Assembly: GCF_002234675.1 (NCBI RefSeq)
Contig: NC_019880.2
Span: 13,195,756-13,259,755 of the forward strand
Length of the DNA stretch: 64,000 nucleotides
Direction: 5' to 3'
Source of the DNA: Oryzias latipes
Lineage: Eukaryota; Chordata; Actinopteri; Beloniformes; Adrianichthyidae
This document shows, piece after piece, positions 1-16,312 of the stretch (positions are counted from its first letter, which is position 1; each line of letters begins with the position of its first letter). The position numbers were made by a program, and so were the translations under genes. The notes beneath the pieces were generated by a model. That model did not search any database, was not told the DNA's origin, and saw only the letters and a program-made list of their open reading frames with translations.

Positions 1-300
1 AAAACTAAATATACAAATGTCTGTATTTGATGTAATTTCAACATTTTTAAAGTACAATAAGTCTGTGGATTCTTTTTAATAATATTGTTATGCTGTTGCT
101 GATAAATGAGGCGTTGAGACTTTAAACGTGATCTTAGGTTGGTCTGAATGTTCTGTAGATTTGAGAAAGACTGATCACATGCAGACGCGGTGCCAAACAC
201 ACACACCCACGCTGCAGTGAGTGACGGGCAGCGGGTTTTACGTTATTACAATCCCTGCGCGATTCACCTGCTGCCTGTCCCCACAACCCCTCAGTCACAA

Positions 301-321
301 CCCCCCCCCCCCCCCCCCCCC
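301..321. repeat. poly-C/poly-G homopolymer run
   Basis: An uninterrupted run of about 21 C lies in otherwise ordinary sequence. It makes the open frames around it compositional artefacts (proline or glycine runs). Its length is probably polymorphic and hard to assemble. Confidence 0.9.
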
Positions 322-549
322 ACCACCCTCTGCTTTCTCCCTCACACATCCCGTCCCCGCAACTGCGCGCTCTTTCTCAGAGACGGGAGCGCGCAGTCTT
401 AGGCACGGCAATTCACAGGTTTCCGGCTGGTACAAACTCTGTGAAATAATAGATGATAGTAAACTGATAGTTTTCTCTCCAAGCACCGCTACTACTGCGC
501 GCTTCTGGCATCGCATCGCGCCCGAGAAGGACTGGTCTAATGAAAAAAA

Positions 550-634
550 GTATAATTAAAGATTTGTCTGCGAGCCACATGTGACCATCAAAAGAGCCAT
601 ATATGGCTCGCGAGCCATAGGTTCCCGACCCCTG
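550..634 (-). mobile_element. hAT-type DNA transposon terminus (fragment)
   Basis: Read on the minus strand, the segment starts at position 634 with CAGGGGTCGGGAACC followed by repeated GGCTC/GAGCC words. This looks like the terminal inverted repeat of a hAT-superfamily element. The other end was not found and may lie left of the window, in which case much of bases 1-550 is its interior. No transposase frame is visible. Confidence 0.5.
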
Positions 635-770
635 ATCTAGGCACTATGTAATGGATGTTCAGCAGACTTTTGAAAAATATCCCTTCTTTGTTTTTATGTA
701 CTGCTGTACTTTTTTCCGTATTTGATTACAAAAACACTGATTTTAAGAAAGGTTTGTGATCATTTCTCGT

Positions 771-3020
771 TTAAAGAGGTTCAGTCTGAGTGGATGATAC
801 TTTTTCACAAATCCATTTACGTCGTGAATCACAGTTGGCGACGTTCCAAGCCTGGAAGATGTTTGTCTTGGCCGTAACTGCAGCACAGTCTTCGTTATTA
901 TTTTGGTTATTTGGTTGTCCTTGCATCCAGAATCTGTTAATGTTAATGTTACATGGAGTTATTTAAAACACATGCTACAAGAAGATCAGACTAAGATTAT
1001 CTTAAAAACAAATGATCATCAGCTTGTTCAGAACAAGTAAATACTTTTCTAAATACACTGGCATGTTTTGTTTTTTTTACCACATGGTGTAACTTCCTCA
1101 ATAAAAAAGTATGGAAATGTTCTGCTTATGAAAGTGTTTGACATAAATGTCTTACCCTTCAGTCAGGACTGCTCCATTCAACCACTTCCAAGTCCCCTCC
1201 AAGCCTCTCAGTCCAAACCAGAAAGGTTGATCACTTGAACTTGATGGGTTTTTGTTTTTCATCAAAAACCTCACAGTTGAGTTCTATGGAATGGGATGTA
1301 AACCAAATAATTCTGGAAAACGTTTTTCATCCTGCATGAAAAGTGATATTTACCAACCTCTTTGTCTTTGCTGTCTATCACTAGAAGATCTCCTCCATAC
1401 ATTTGACAGAACTCTCTAGCTTGTTGCCACGTTTTGAGTCCAAAACGGGCCGAAAAGGGATAAAAGTAACAATAGGAGTTCAAGAAGAGCCACCCTTCAG
1501 GGCAATATTTGCAGCCATCACCTATTGCAAAAAACAACAAAACTATCAAAATCTTTAAAATCAAAGAAAATAACCCATTCATTTTAAAGAGTAGCATTTT
1601 TCTTACTAATTATTGGTAAGTGGGACCTCATTGTTGAAACTTCCCATTGAAGTTGACCAATCTGAACTTGGTAGTCTTTGCTTCTTTTTTTCTGGTGATC
1701 TAACTCAAAGATGGTTTCTGTCTGAGAGTCCCTCTCGATGTTAAGCTGCTTTTGTGCACCCTTCATTGACTCCACGGCAGTGTGGTAAGCCCCCTGAAGT
1801 TTGGCCACCTCTTCACCAATACGCTCGACATCAGCAGATGTAAGATGAGCATCTGTACGTTTTTTGTCTGGAAAATTAGAAAGAAAACAAGTTATATATA
1901 TTTGTTATTGTTTTTATTTAGCATTATCCCCTACAGAATAAGCTGGACATTTTTGCTATTAAAGTTTATTTTTGTTTTAAAAGAATGATCAAAATTGAAC
2001 CATCCTTATAATTACCTAAAACTTATATAATTTTCTGAAATATTTCTAAATTTGTAAATAAAATTACTGAGATTATAAGCATATATTTTAACAGTGTCAC
2101 CAATTTACAGTTATAAATTATAAAAAAAAGACTGGGTAAAAAAAATTATTAACAGCTACAAAAATATATACATAATTTTAGATAATGAGCATGACTGGCT
2201 ATAAATTCAAAATCAATGGAAGCAGCCATAAACTGTGGGAAAGCTAAACCAGTTTTAAAACTGTCCACAACCCAATATTTGCTGTTTCTGCCTGATACCC
2301 CAAAATCTTTACAAAAAAAACAGAAATAAATACACTATAATTAACTTTTTATCTAAACTATTTAAATCCGAATAAAGTCACAAAAGCTGAGACAATTCAG
2401 GCCTACATGTTTTTGAAGATAAGGCCAATGAGTGGAATATTTCCATTTTGTTTTGGACATGAAAGCGGTTCCAAGAATGATCTAAAAGTATGAGAATTAT
2501 AGTGACTATTTGTTGGGTGATAATTTGAATTTTCACTCACACTGGTCAGCCAGGGCGATGTCAGCTATCAGCAGAGCGGCAGCCAGAACCATCATGCTCA
2601 CAGAGGCCAGTGTCCTGCATCTCCCCATGCTGAAGGTGAGCACTGGAGGAGCATTCAATGCAAACACCTGGATCAAGGTTTATCAGCTTACACTGATAGA
2701 CTTTTAATGATGTCCTTACTGTTATTCTTTTCCTATTGTTCTTTAGAACAATCTTTACATGAAAACCTAGTTTAGATTCAGACATAAATGCATAATTTTC
2801 GGCTCCCCCTCACTTTTCTGTTGGAACATTTTAATACTGTTTCTCAAATATGAATAAATGATTGGAAAATCAGAAGTAAATTTAACAAACCCTCACCTTG
2901 TAGATTTATTCTATTGGCCTGGTGGTAATTTTGATGTTCTTCATCTTCCAAGTCTTCTTGACAAACAAGCCTCTCAAATCCATCTTTAAAGTTGGGCTCA
3001 CGAGGCTCTTTACCCTCCAT
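771..3020 (-). CDS. C-type lectin receptor, type II membrane (lectin gene 1)
   Basis: Six coding exons on the minus strand join in frame: 3020-2897, 2642-2541, 1867-1607, 1521-1358, 1283-1156 and 933-771, giving 313 residues with stop at 773-771. The order is a short acidic cytoplasmic tail (MEGKEPREPN), one membrane helix (VLAAALLIADIALA), a coiled-coil neck (exon 3), and a long-form C-type lectin domain with the CKYCPEGW start and the FWFGL and WKWLNG core. The sugar-site motif is QPN, followed by WNV where canonical domains have WND, and the protein ends WICEKVSSTQTEPL. Known relatives are CD209/CLEC4-like pattern receptors that bind glycans at the cell surface. QPN instead of EPN suggests altered or weak calcium-dependent binding (inference). 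A start at 3071 in the same frame would add 17 residues; I prefer 3020. The closest named orthologue cannot be decided from sequence alone. Confidence 0.85.
1875..2200. repeat. Intron segment of lectin gene 1 duplicated at 3.54-5.38 kb
   Basis: This intron-2 sequence, with the words TTTAGCATTATCCCCTA, AAAATTACTGAGA and CAGTGTCACC, recurs in the same order at 3540-3690 and 5214-5375. The second copy is split by the GC-rich retroposon. The match begins just outside exon 3 and ends near 2200, so no coding exon was copied. Confidence 0.75.
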
Positions 3021-3071
3021 TTTTGCCAAGTAGTCGTGTGTGAGCAAACGTTTATCGAGGTTTCCCCTCAC

Positions 3072-3540
3072 AAGCTAACTCAGCTTTTGGTGGGGCGTTG
3101 ATTCGTTTGTGGTGAAGCTGACTTTTCACAGGAAAAAAGAAGTGAAATCCCTCCTTTCAGACAGATTTCCTGTGTAAAAATACATCTTCCTCAAGTTGCT
3201 TTCTTACAGGATGTAAATGACATGTGATTGCAGACGGTTTTCCACGACACTGTGTGCAATATCAGACAAAATATGAAGGATCAAATCCCATTATAAACAG
3301 TTTAAGTATGTGCTCATTTGTATACTAAAATCCAAGATTTAGCCAAATTGTACGCTTTCATTTGAATGAAGAAAATATCCTAATTGAACTCCAATGGAAT
3401 GTCAAATTTCCCCAGTTTCTGGTGACTAATGAAATTATTCTCTTCCAAGAACTATGTGCCATTCCCTCACGTGAACCAACGGCCAGACTTCCAGATAAAA
3501 AGATGTATCATTTCTTCACAGAGACTGGACAGTTACATTG
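3072..3540. other. Upstream flank of lectin gene 1
   Basis: This is AT-rich sequence with no open frame I can support. It should contain the promoter and 5' untranslated region of lectin gene 1. I see no clear TATA box. Confidence 0.4.
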
Positions 3541-3706
3541 GAAAGAAAACAGGTTATTGCTCTTTTTTATTGTTTTTATTTAGCATTATCCCCTAAAGAA
3601 TAAACTGGAGATTTTTGCAATTAAAGTTGATATTTTTTAGAATGAATAATCAAAATTAAACCCTCCTTATCATTAGCTATAAGTTCGGTTAAGAATTTCC
3701 TTAAAT

Positions 3707-5197
3707 TTAATTTAAATTTTAACTGCACCCCCCTTAGTACACACACCCCTCCCCCTTCAATATATACATTCAAACATAAACACACACACATGCACACAAA
3801 CACCCTCTCAAACACCCATACACGCACACACATTTTACAAGGAAGGTGGGACCTGGGTCCATCTGTCCCCTACCCCTTCCCTGGTGGGGGGTGCGGGCCC
3901 CTTGGCGATGGCGGCCGTGTCCCTTGGGTGCTCTCTCCGCACGGTGGGGGGGTTCATATTACACCTGAGCCGGGGGTGTTCGTGTCCCTGGGGGGTGGGT
4001 CCTGGTCCTTGCCCCTGGGCGCTGGGCCCCGCCAAACTTCCAACATGGCCGAGCCTGGTCGGGCCATATTTATAACATCCCTTGTGGGCCGCCCTTTTTT
4101 CCCCGGGGTTCCCCCATCCTGGGCGGGGGCGGCGGGCCCCTGCCTTGCTCCTACCTGGACCAACCGTGGGCCGGGTGGGTGGCTGCCTGGAGTGCGGAGC
4201 GGGTCTCCCTTGGGGGGTCCTGGCTCGTACCTGGGGTCGGGGCGGGGGGATGCCCGGAACTCCTGGGTGGTGGTGGGGTGCTCGTCTGGGGCTGTGGGCG
4301 TCCCTCTCCGGTGGGGCCCTGCGTTGGGCTCTTCCGGCGCGGCGGGGGGCTGCTTTCCTGGCTGGGCTGGGGCGGCGCTCTCTTTCCCTCTGCGCCTCCC
4401 TGCTCTCTGGCTCTGGGGGCCTCGCGGCGGTCCTGCTGGCCCTGGCCTGGGTGGCGGTCTTGGTCGCCCGGGGGGCGGTTGTTCCCTGCCTGTTCCCGTG
4501 TGGCGTTGGGGGAATTCCGGCTGCCGCTGCTGCTGCGGCGGGGGTGTGGGTGTGGGGGTGGCTGGGCGCTCCTCCTCCTTCTTTTCACGTTCCACCATCC
4601 ATTTTAGAGGAACATAAACACTCACCTGAGCACAGGTGTTAGCTCACCTTTGCACTAATAGTTTGCATGATTGAATGAATGAAAGATTTCGCACTGGTTG
4701 GTTTGGAGGCATAGGTGTGCGTTCGTGAACACTATCTGTTTTGTGTGCATGTTGACATGTGGACATTTTTGCGGCTAGCAGGTGTGTTGATAATATTTGA
4801 GTGTGTGTGAACAGGCCCCGCCCTTTTTGTACTACATTTGAACCGTACCGTGGCGATAAACAGCCAGTAAGCCTGTCTGCTCTATGCTGCTTCATGGTCT
4901 TACCCCCCTTCCCCTCCTATTATCGCCCTCCTGCCCCCCCCTCTCTCTAGCGTCCCTCTCTCTTCTTCCCCTCTTTCCTTTTCCGTCCGGTCCGGCACCA
5001 AAGATTTTCAAACATGATTGAAATTAATAAAGTTTGGCCTCAATTACAAAAGGGGTTTATTCAGACATACCTTTGGTTTGTCTGAAGATGAATAACCCCT
5101 CTTATTAAAATAAAATATGTCCAACACAAGAGGCCCTCAGCTCTCATCTGTTTGCCTAGCTGTTGGACAGGACAAGTTAAAAAAAAAAAAAAAAAAA
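3707..5197 (+). mobile_element. GC-rich retroposon with poly(A) tail and 16-bp target duplication
   Basis: The element is flanked by the identical 16-mer AAGAATTTCCTTAAAT at 3691-3706 and 5198-5213 and ends in about 22 A. These are the marks of target-primed reverse transcription by LINE machinery. It begins with a CA-rich stretch (about 3720-3835), then 750 bases of very G+C-rich sequence, then a moderate-GC 3' part with AATAAA near 5026. Frames are open across the GC-rich part on both strands (275 codons plus, 223 minus), but they are low-complexity (P, G, R, S) and show no reverse transcriptase motif. A diverged copy of the 3' part lies near 50.62-50.76 kb, so this is a dispersed family. 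It may be a truncated LINE, a composite SINE or a retrocopy of a non-coding RNA; I cannot tell which. Confidence 0.75.
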
Positions 5198-5435
5198 AAG
5201 AATTTCCTTAAATATTTCTAAACTACTGAATAAAATTACTGAGACGATGAGCAGATAGTTGAACAGTGTCACCCAATTTACAGTTAAAAATAAAATAAAA
5301 AAAAAGATTGGGTAAATAGAAAAAAGTATTAATAGCTACAAAAATATATATACTTTTAGATCATGATCATAACAGGTCCCACTCTTTTATTCCTTTATAG
5401 TATTTATTTGTTTTTCATTTACATATATTGGGGTT

Positions 5436-6300
5436 TCAGCTCATTAAACCTGTGAAAATGGGATTTCAGAAAATTAGAATACTGTGGAGTAATCCACATT
5501 TACATCTCAGTTTTTGCTAAAAGATATAGACAGAAATTATGATAACATCAAATCAATCAAAATAAAGTTTTTTCAAAATCTTATGTCTATCTTTAACACT
5601 GTAATAGTACAGACAGGGGCCGGGTCCTGCTGGAAGATGGAATCTTTATCTCCGTCCAGATCCTCAGGGGAAGGGATCAAGTTCCCTAAAATATTTTGCT
5701 TGACAGCTACAGTGATTTTGGATGGAAGAAAGCAGAGTTTACCAACAGCAGAGCTGGACATTGCAGCCCAAAGCTTGAGTTACTGTGGAGAATCTGCCAA
5801 CCTGTAATCTTCCATTCAGAAGTCGACCGCTGTACCCCTGCACCATCCCAGTTGCAGCTTATCAATGCGTCTGAATGTGGTGGTTTTTGAAGCTGTTCCT
5901 CCACTCTTTCTGGATGTCTGACAGGTTTTTTAACTTTTTTTGCATATTCTCAAGCAACGTTTTGCCTTTCCATTATATTTTCCATTGATCCATTGCTTGG
6001 ACACAGCACTGTGTAAAAAGCTAGACTCCTTAGCTGTGAACCTTTGTGGCTTACCCATAGAGGGTATAAATGGTGGTCTTCTGGCTAGTTGTCGCTTCCC
6101 CACAGTGAAGTGGACTGAAAAAAATGAACCCAACCGAACCAGTTTATGGACATCTGAGAAACCTGTGCAGCTACTTTGAGTTTAGAAAATGATTAGTTGG
6201 TGAAACTCAGTTTAAAGTATTCATGCCCAGCACAATTTGGGACGATTTCTCCACAGTATTCAAATTTTTGAAATCCTGTTTTTGTGGGTTTTATAAGCTG
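5436..6300 (-). mobile_element. Degenerate Tc1/mariner-type transposon
   Basis: The ends are inverted repeats of about 55-60 bp; both contain a GGATTTCA word followed by GAATACTGTGGAG (left near 5460-5490, right near 6250-6280). On the minus strand, two decayed transposase blocks can be read. Near 6110-5990 there is a helix-turn-helix-like block with MGKPQRFTAKE and SAVSKQWI. Near 5650-5600 there is a block with IFQQDPAP, matching the second catalytic aspartate region of Tc1 transposases (usual form FQQD.AP.H). The middle is shortened to about half the usual 1.5 kb and the frame is broken several times. It is inactive. Confidence 0.65.
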
Positions 6301-7020
6301 GAATTCCAATTTATGTAAAAATAACAAATAAATACTTGAAATAAATTGAACAGTTGGTCTTGTATCTATATTCTATGAAAGATTAATTTTTTGACACACA
6401 CACACACATTACTTCATGTAAAATCAGGTCTTCGGGATTATGTGTCATTTTTACTTTAAATTTTCATTTTGTACAACAGATTCAGTGTTAATTTCTATTT
6501 TTGTTGCAATTAATTCTTTTTCATGTCTAATTCTATTAATTAATATTAAATACTATTTTCAAACTTTGTTCAGAGTAAAGACTGTTAAATAATGATAAAT
6601 ATTGTGGTTAAAGAATGTTAAGTAAAAATATAGTGCTGGAAAATGTGTTGAAATAATCCACCAAAAAAACACAATATTACCTCCCCTTTGATGCAAAGTT
6701 TATTTTTTGCAGTAGTTTCAAAAATCATTACAAGTGTCGCAAATACAAAACTTGAAAAATCTTCTTGACAAAACTAAAATGTTTTTTCACATTTTCCAGT
6801 GCATTAAATTGATTAATTTGAATAAATGCATGCATACTTTTGCACAATAGTACAAATTTCATACAAGTAAGTCAAGCAAAGTTTTATTTTCATGGTTGAC
6901 ATAGATATTTATCCCCAATTTTCTTTGTGTAAAAAAAATATCTGTGAAACACGTCTAAATAAAGATTGATTAAAGTTCTTCATAAGTTACTCATAGATCA
7001 TAGAAACCTTTGTCAATTTT
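6300..7020. other. AT-rich spacer without gene
   Basis: This is AT-rich sequence with a short CA run near 6395-6410. I see no exon. The part nearest 7057 is the 3' flank of lectin gene 2. Confidence 0.4.
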
Positions 7021-7057
7021 TATTTATGTGTTACATTCTGAGTTTTTCATTCACAAC

Positions 7058-8665
7058 TCAGTTGGATTTTCTTTCACAAATCCAATAATATCGATTCCAG
7101 CAAAACTTGTCAAGGCGAGTTTTCCATGGATTACTCTCAGAGTAAGCTGTAACCACACAGTCCTCCAAGTATCCGTCACTTGAATAGCTACTGTATCTAG
7201 AATAGCTACTGTATCTAGAATAGCTACTGTCTGGCTCTCCATCCATCCAATACCTTTAAAAAATAAAGTAAATTTGTATTAAAAAACAATAATGAAAGAA
7301 AAGAAAGAATAATATTTCATATTTCCCACCTTTGTTCCACTTCTGTGACATTGTTAATCCAGACCCATCTTCCCTCTATCACTTTGTCAGTGAGGCCAAT
7401 CCAGAAACGACTTCCTTCTGCTATGCTGTGAATGGTGCTGCTCACAAACTTCTGTAAAAGAGGACAAGATTTTTGGAAAAGTTTAAATAATGTAATTTCA
7501 ATTCAGCTTTTTCTTTTCAATACATTGTGTTCTAGTTTGCTATGTTCCATCCTCTGTTTCACGTTTCTCCTCACCTGCTCCGCTGGGCTATCGATCACGA
7601 TCAGGTCAGCTTCACGTCTGATGCAGTCCGTCCTGCTGTTCTGCCAAGTCTTCTGGTTAGAAGAAGACTCGGTGTAGGAAAAGAAATAGCAGGAGGAGTT
7701 GAGGTGAATCCATGAAGGTGGGCATCTTCCACATGTTTCCCCTGGAAGACAAATGATCTGCTGTCACTTCATCTACTTTGGTGAGTTGAGTGAAAATTGG
7801 ACATTTGAAAAGCATGATTTACCCAAAGTTGTGATGTTGGCCTGAAGGCTTTCTTTGTCGGTTTGCAGGGCTTCAAACTGTCTCTGATAGTCGCTATTGA
7901 GGACCGTCAGCTCCTGAATTTGCTCCTTTAATTTCACATGGTCCTGGATTTTCATCTGCACCAAGCTCTTGGCCTCCTCTTCAGCTTCAATCAAATCACT
8001 GTGGTTGCTGCGCAGATCTGTGAGCTCACTGATGAGTTTCAAAGCAGCTGAGTGGGAAACTTTCAGGGAGGAGTCGTCTCTGACTCTGGCACCTGTTATT
8101 CCCATAAATCCAAACACAACAGGAGACAAAGATAAAGACTAATTAAGACATTAAAAAGATGTGGTTATTTTTATTGGAAAAACATATTTTTAATGGAAAT
8201 TGAACTCTATTTATAATGCAAGTTAGACATGGTACTTTACAGGATAAAAACATCTTTCCAACTTTCCAAAAGCAAAACAAAAACCCAAACCCAAAAGTGT
8301 CTAATCAGCAAAAAATTAAAAAAAAATCTTACACATCACTCCAAGAACAACAGCAATTATGAATAAAACAGCGTTCAGGAGTCCCAGGGACACTAAAACC
8401 ATTCTGGAGTTTGGAAATTTCCAGATACCTAAAAGAAAAATATAAATATTTACATTCTACAAAGTAACATTAATTTCAGTATGCTTTCTCTGTGATCACT
8501 GGCTTGGCTGGAAATCTTAAATTCCTTTACTAATGTGTAACACCTAATTGAAACTTTAAAACATCAATCCCTGCAGATTCAAACCTCACCTGTTCTAAGC
8601 TTTTGAAAGGCGACTTGTAAGAGTTGACCAGCCATGTCAGTTCTCCGTGACTGTGAGCTCTCCAT
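7058..8665 (-). CDS. C-type lectin receptor, type II membrane (lectin gene 2)
   Basis: Six minus-strand coding exons join in frame: 8665-8590, 8428-8333, 8092-7823, 7741-7575, 7451-7330 and 7253-7058, giving 308 residues with stop at 7060-7058. The order is a tail (MESSQSRRTDMAGQ), a membrane helix (LLNAVLFIIAVVLGV), a 90-residue heptad-rich neck, and a lectin domain from CGRCPPSWIHL to YWICERKSN with core FWIGL and WVWINN. The sugar-site triplet is EPD rather than EPN or QPD. It is followed at once by a repeated SSYSRY motif coded by 2.5 copies of an 18-bp unit (7184-7232). There is no WND motif before the next conserved cysteine. The family role is cell-surface glycan recognition; what this variant site binds is unknown. 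Confidence 0.85.
7184..7232 (-). repeat. 18-bp coding tandem repeat in lectin gene 2
   Basis: The unit AGTAGCTATTCTAGATAC (minus strand) occurs about 2.5 times and codes SSYSRY. It sits directly after the EPD triplet, in the long loop that forms the calcium and sugar site in known C-type lectin domains. Copy number may vary between individuals. Confidence 0.85.
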
Positions 8666-8679
8666 GACTAAAGTGAGAC

Positions 8680-9195
8680 TCTCTGCTCAGGGATTTGTGA
8701 ACCATCTCCTTTGTACCCACAAGTTCCACACAGCTGAAGATGCAAAAACGCTGTCACAGCATGTCTAAACCACTCTCTCTTTGGAAATTTGGACCCAACG
8801 CTAAAACCACATTTAGAAAAACTCATCAAAACAGGTTTGTGAGAAGATATGTTGCAATATTTTGTCACACAAATGTTACTTTTGTCTGATTTACTGCTCA
8901 GATCTGCACCCTTGGCTTTCTTTTCTTCATGCAACAGTTTTGGCAGTAACTTTATAACTGTAGTCAAACACAGTAATAACATATTTAATTTTAATTTTAT
9001 GTTTTTGCATTTGATTTTATCCTAGTTTTTGTCATTTGAACTGATCGAAAAACAACAGTTTTTAGAAAGTAAAAGCTTTTCAGAATCTTCATTTATCCCT
9101 GAAAGGAAAATTCTGTAATCAAATATCTGTAATTATACTTTAACTATAACAGTTAACAGATAAGAAATAAAAATAAAGTACCGTAAGTTGCAGCT
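8680..9195. other. Spacer upstream of lectin gene 2
   Basis: No supportable exon. It carries the upstream flank of lectin gene 2. The minus-strand open frame of 104 codons here has no family features. Confidence 0.35.
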
Positions 9196-10139
9196 CCTCC
9201 AGCCTACAAACCAGACACTCCATTGTATATTTGAAGTTTCATTTTTCGCTTAAATATTTTTTGCTCTCTGCTTTCTTTACCAATTAAATGATTGTTCCAT
9301 CTGCCAAAAATACTACTTAATTGGGCTAAACTTACAGTAATTATTTAGGGACTCAAGGTTATTTTAAAATTGTCCCGAGACTTTTTTTAACAAGCATCTT
9401 GGTCATTTGATGGTGACTCTGTCCTCTATCAAACTACAACAACTAGTATTGGAAAGCAGAATATTTTATATGAGATATGAATGAATCAGGCTTTAAGTCT
9501 GACACCCTGCTTTTAGAGTCTGTTCTCATGAAATTTGATTTTTTCTTTCTAAAAAGATAATAAAAAATTGCTTAAATGTTTCACTTTTTAAACAGTGCTT
9601 TATTTTTCCATGCATGTACCCAACCGTGTATTTATGCTACTACTTTTCACATTTTCTTGAATATTAAGCTGACGAGTATTCAGTTGCAATTGTGCTAACG
9701 TAAAATTATCAATTCATATAAACTGCAGGTACTTTTTATTAAAGGATTTGGCTTTGATTTACAAATCTGCATGATACTCAAGCATTGTTGTGTTATTTCG
9801 TCATTCTAGATGATATGATTTACAACGAAAGCACAGATACAAACTTATAATATAGAATATTTACAGGAACTGACAGCATCTATGTCACTTTGGGAAGGAT
9901 TTGTAGCTTTGTATATTGTGTTACATGAAAACAAGAATGTGATACAATTCAATGTAAAATAAAGGCTCAACTTGGTACAATAAGAACACAGGTAATCAAA
10001 ATCATTCAAAAATACACATCAAAAAAGAAAAATATCTGCAACAGATTACACTTTTTCATTTCCATAAGAGTAGCATACGGGATGTTTTTCAGCTTTTTTG
10101 TTGTATGAATAATGTGAGGTCTGTCTTTTGCATGCAACT

Positions 10140-14602
<4,463 letters not shown>

Positions 14603-14974
14603 GTTGTGGAATGATGATCTGCCAAATGGGCAGGGATCATTCTTTGAGACCGTGTTTAAAAATCTTCAGGTTTGCTTATGGTTGTCTGTGTGGAGCACTC
14701 GGTCAGTGTTACAAAACCGCGTGTCCACATTTGCCTCTGTTATCAGCTTTCAGTCTCACTGTTGTTTGGATAGTTGTTCTGATGGGATTTCTTCCTCCTA
14801 CCTTCTTGTGCCTCATTGGGGCAACAAAGTGACTCATCCTGGAAGTTTCTGTGCTTCTTCTGCCTGATTTAAATAAACGTCAATATGTGGCTAAATCTCA
14901 CAGTTTATATATGAACAAAATTATTCTTAAAATTGCATTTTCTAAGTTCTTTATTCAAACTCCTTGCTCTGCTC

Positions 14975-15490
14975 CATTCTGATGAATCCACTTGTATAGA
15001 CGACTAAATCCATGTGTGTTTTAGTTTTTCTCATCTGAGCTGGCATCAGGCTCAAAAGTTTACAGCTGAATAGCTTTAAAATTGGTCTCCATTTTTGTTG
15101 CACCAACAAAGTTGGGTTGGAGTTGTGAGGGGCAGTAAGCTAGCAGGAGAGCATATAGACAAAGAGCTCTTTATAACAGGGAGGGGAAGTAGGGGCAGGG
15201 TTGCTCCGCACCAACGGCCCTGCCCACACACTCCTTAGGTTATTCTATATCAGGCACGATTGTGTTTCTCACATACCAGACATGATTCAGCGGATGCACT
15301 TCCGCCTTCGTGAGAGTCGTCGTTGCCCACAGCTCAGAAGAGAATTTCTAATGAACTACTGTCGCTATGCAGAAATTATGTCCCAGAAAAAGACAGGTTA
15401 TTTGATTTTGAAAACAGCCTAATCACAGTTAGAAAGACCACTGGGAAGGCTGTTACAGTATATCCAAATATGATCAGAGTGGATCTTTAA
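14975..15490 (-). repeat. Dispersed repeat family A, copy 1
   Basis: On the minus strand it begins TTAAAGATCCACTCTGATCA, then has CCCAGTGGTCTTT, GGACATAATTTCTGC and GGTGCAACAAAAATGGAGA in the same order as the other copies in this window (21.38-21.71, 22.96-23.17, 31.02-31.16, 40.85-41.23 and 48.44-48.88 kb). It is non-coding and unclassified. Confidence 0.7.
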
Positions 15491-15618
15491 TGCAGCCTTA
15501 GGAGGTCACAATGCAGTGCTTTTGTGTGGTACACATGTGGGTGAAGGAATCCTCATGTTTATAAATGAGGATAATTGATTGATTTCAAGCATTGCAGTCA
15601 GAGCAAAATATAATTCTC

Positions 15619-16194
15619 TGTCATGATTTACTTTGACAAGAACAGACCCAATAGGTGAAACCCGGAAAGATAACGCACAAGGTTTTGGCGGAGCAAGAGT
15701 TTTATTGTTCCAGGATGTACAAGGTGGGATCTGTGGAGACTAACTCTGGAGGAAGATGAGGCGAGGGGGAAACCAGACGATAAGTAATCATCTTGTTTGT
15801 TGAGGGTTCTTTGTGGCGAGGTGAATGAAGCGGGCAGGTGGCAGAGCAAGGCGTAGAGGAGTGTCGTGGCTGGAGGTCTATACGACGAGGTGGTGTGAAC
15901 AATCAGGAGCATGAGATGAACCCAGGTCAGGACATGGTGGATGAGGTTTGTCCTGCAGACAGGACTGATAACTTGATTATCTGGTTTAGTCAAAACGAGA
16001 GAGTCACTAGAAAATGAGGTACACATGAGACCAGGTACTTCAACATAGTAGGCAACAAACTGTCGATGAATACTGGAATCAAGCCATCTAAAATACTGCA
16101 GGGTTGATGAGGAAAGTGCCGGCAGCTGGGTCCAATCTGTGGATGATGAGGCAGAGAAGGGAGGGGGGAGAGGACTCCCAGAGGTACCATGACA
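15619..16194 (-). mobile_element. Solo LTR of an LTR retrotransposon (fossil)
   Basis: The 576-bp segment begins TGTCATG and ends CATGACA on the minus strand, the TG...CA inverted ends typical of LTRs. A near-matching 5-bp word flanks it on each side. A polyadenylation signal lies toward its 3' end. No internal gag-pol region or second LTR is present, so it looks like the product of recombination between two LTRs. The family cannot be named from the LTR alone. The slightly mismatched flanks suggest it is not very recent. It is absent from the matching place beyond unit B. Confidence 0.6.
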
Positions 16195-16312
16195 TTCACA
16201 GAGATCAAACAAACTCATTACAGAAATGATTAAATAACTAAAATATACTTTGTACATCATCAAAGTTGTTATACTTTTCCTGTTCATTTGAGCTTGTATT
16301 GTGATTTTTCTT

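Noticed and set aside
3790-4617. 275-codon plus-strand open frame (and 223 codons on the minus strand) as protein genes
   Set aside because: Both are by-products of extreme G+C content in a retroposon, made of low-complexity P/G/R/S stretches with no domain.
15628-16287. 219-codon minus-strand open frame as a gene
   Set aside because: It coincides with the solo LTR and has no recognisable domain.
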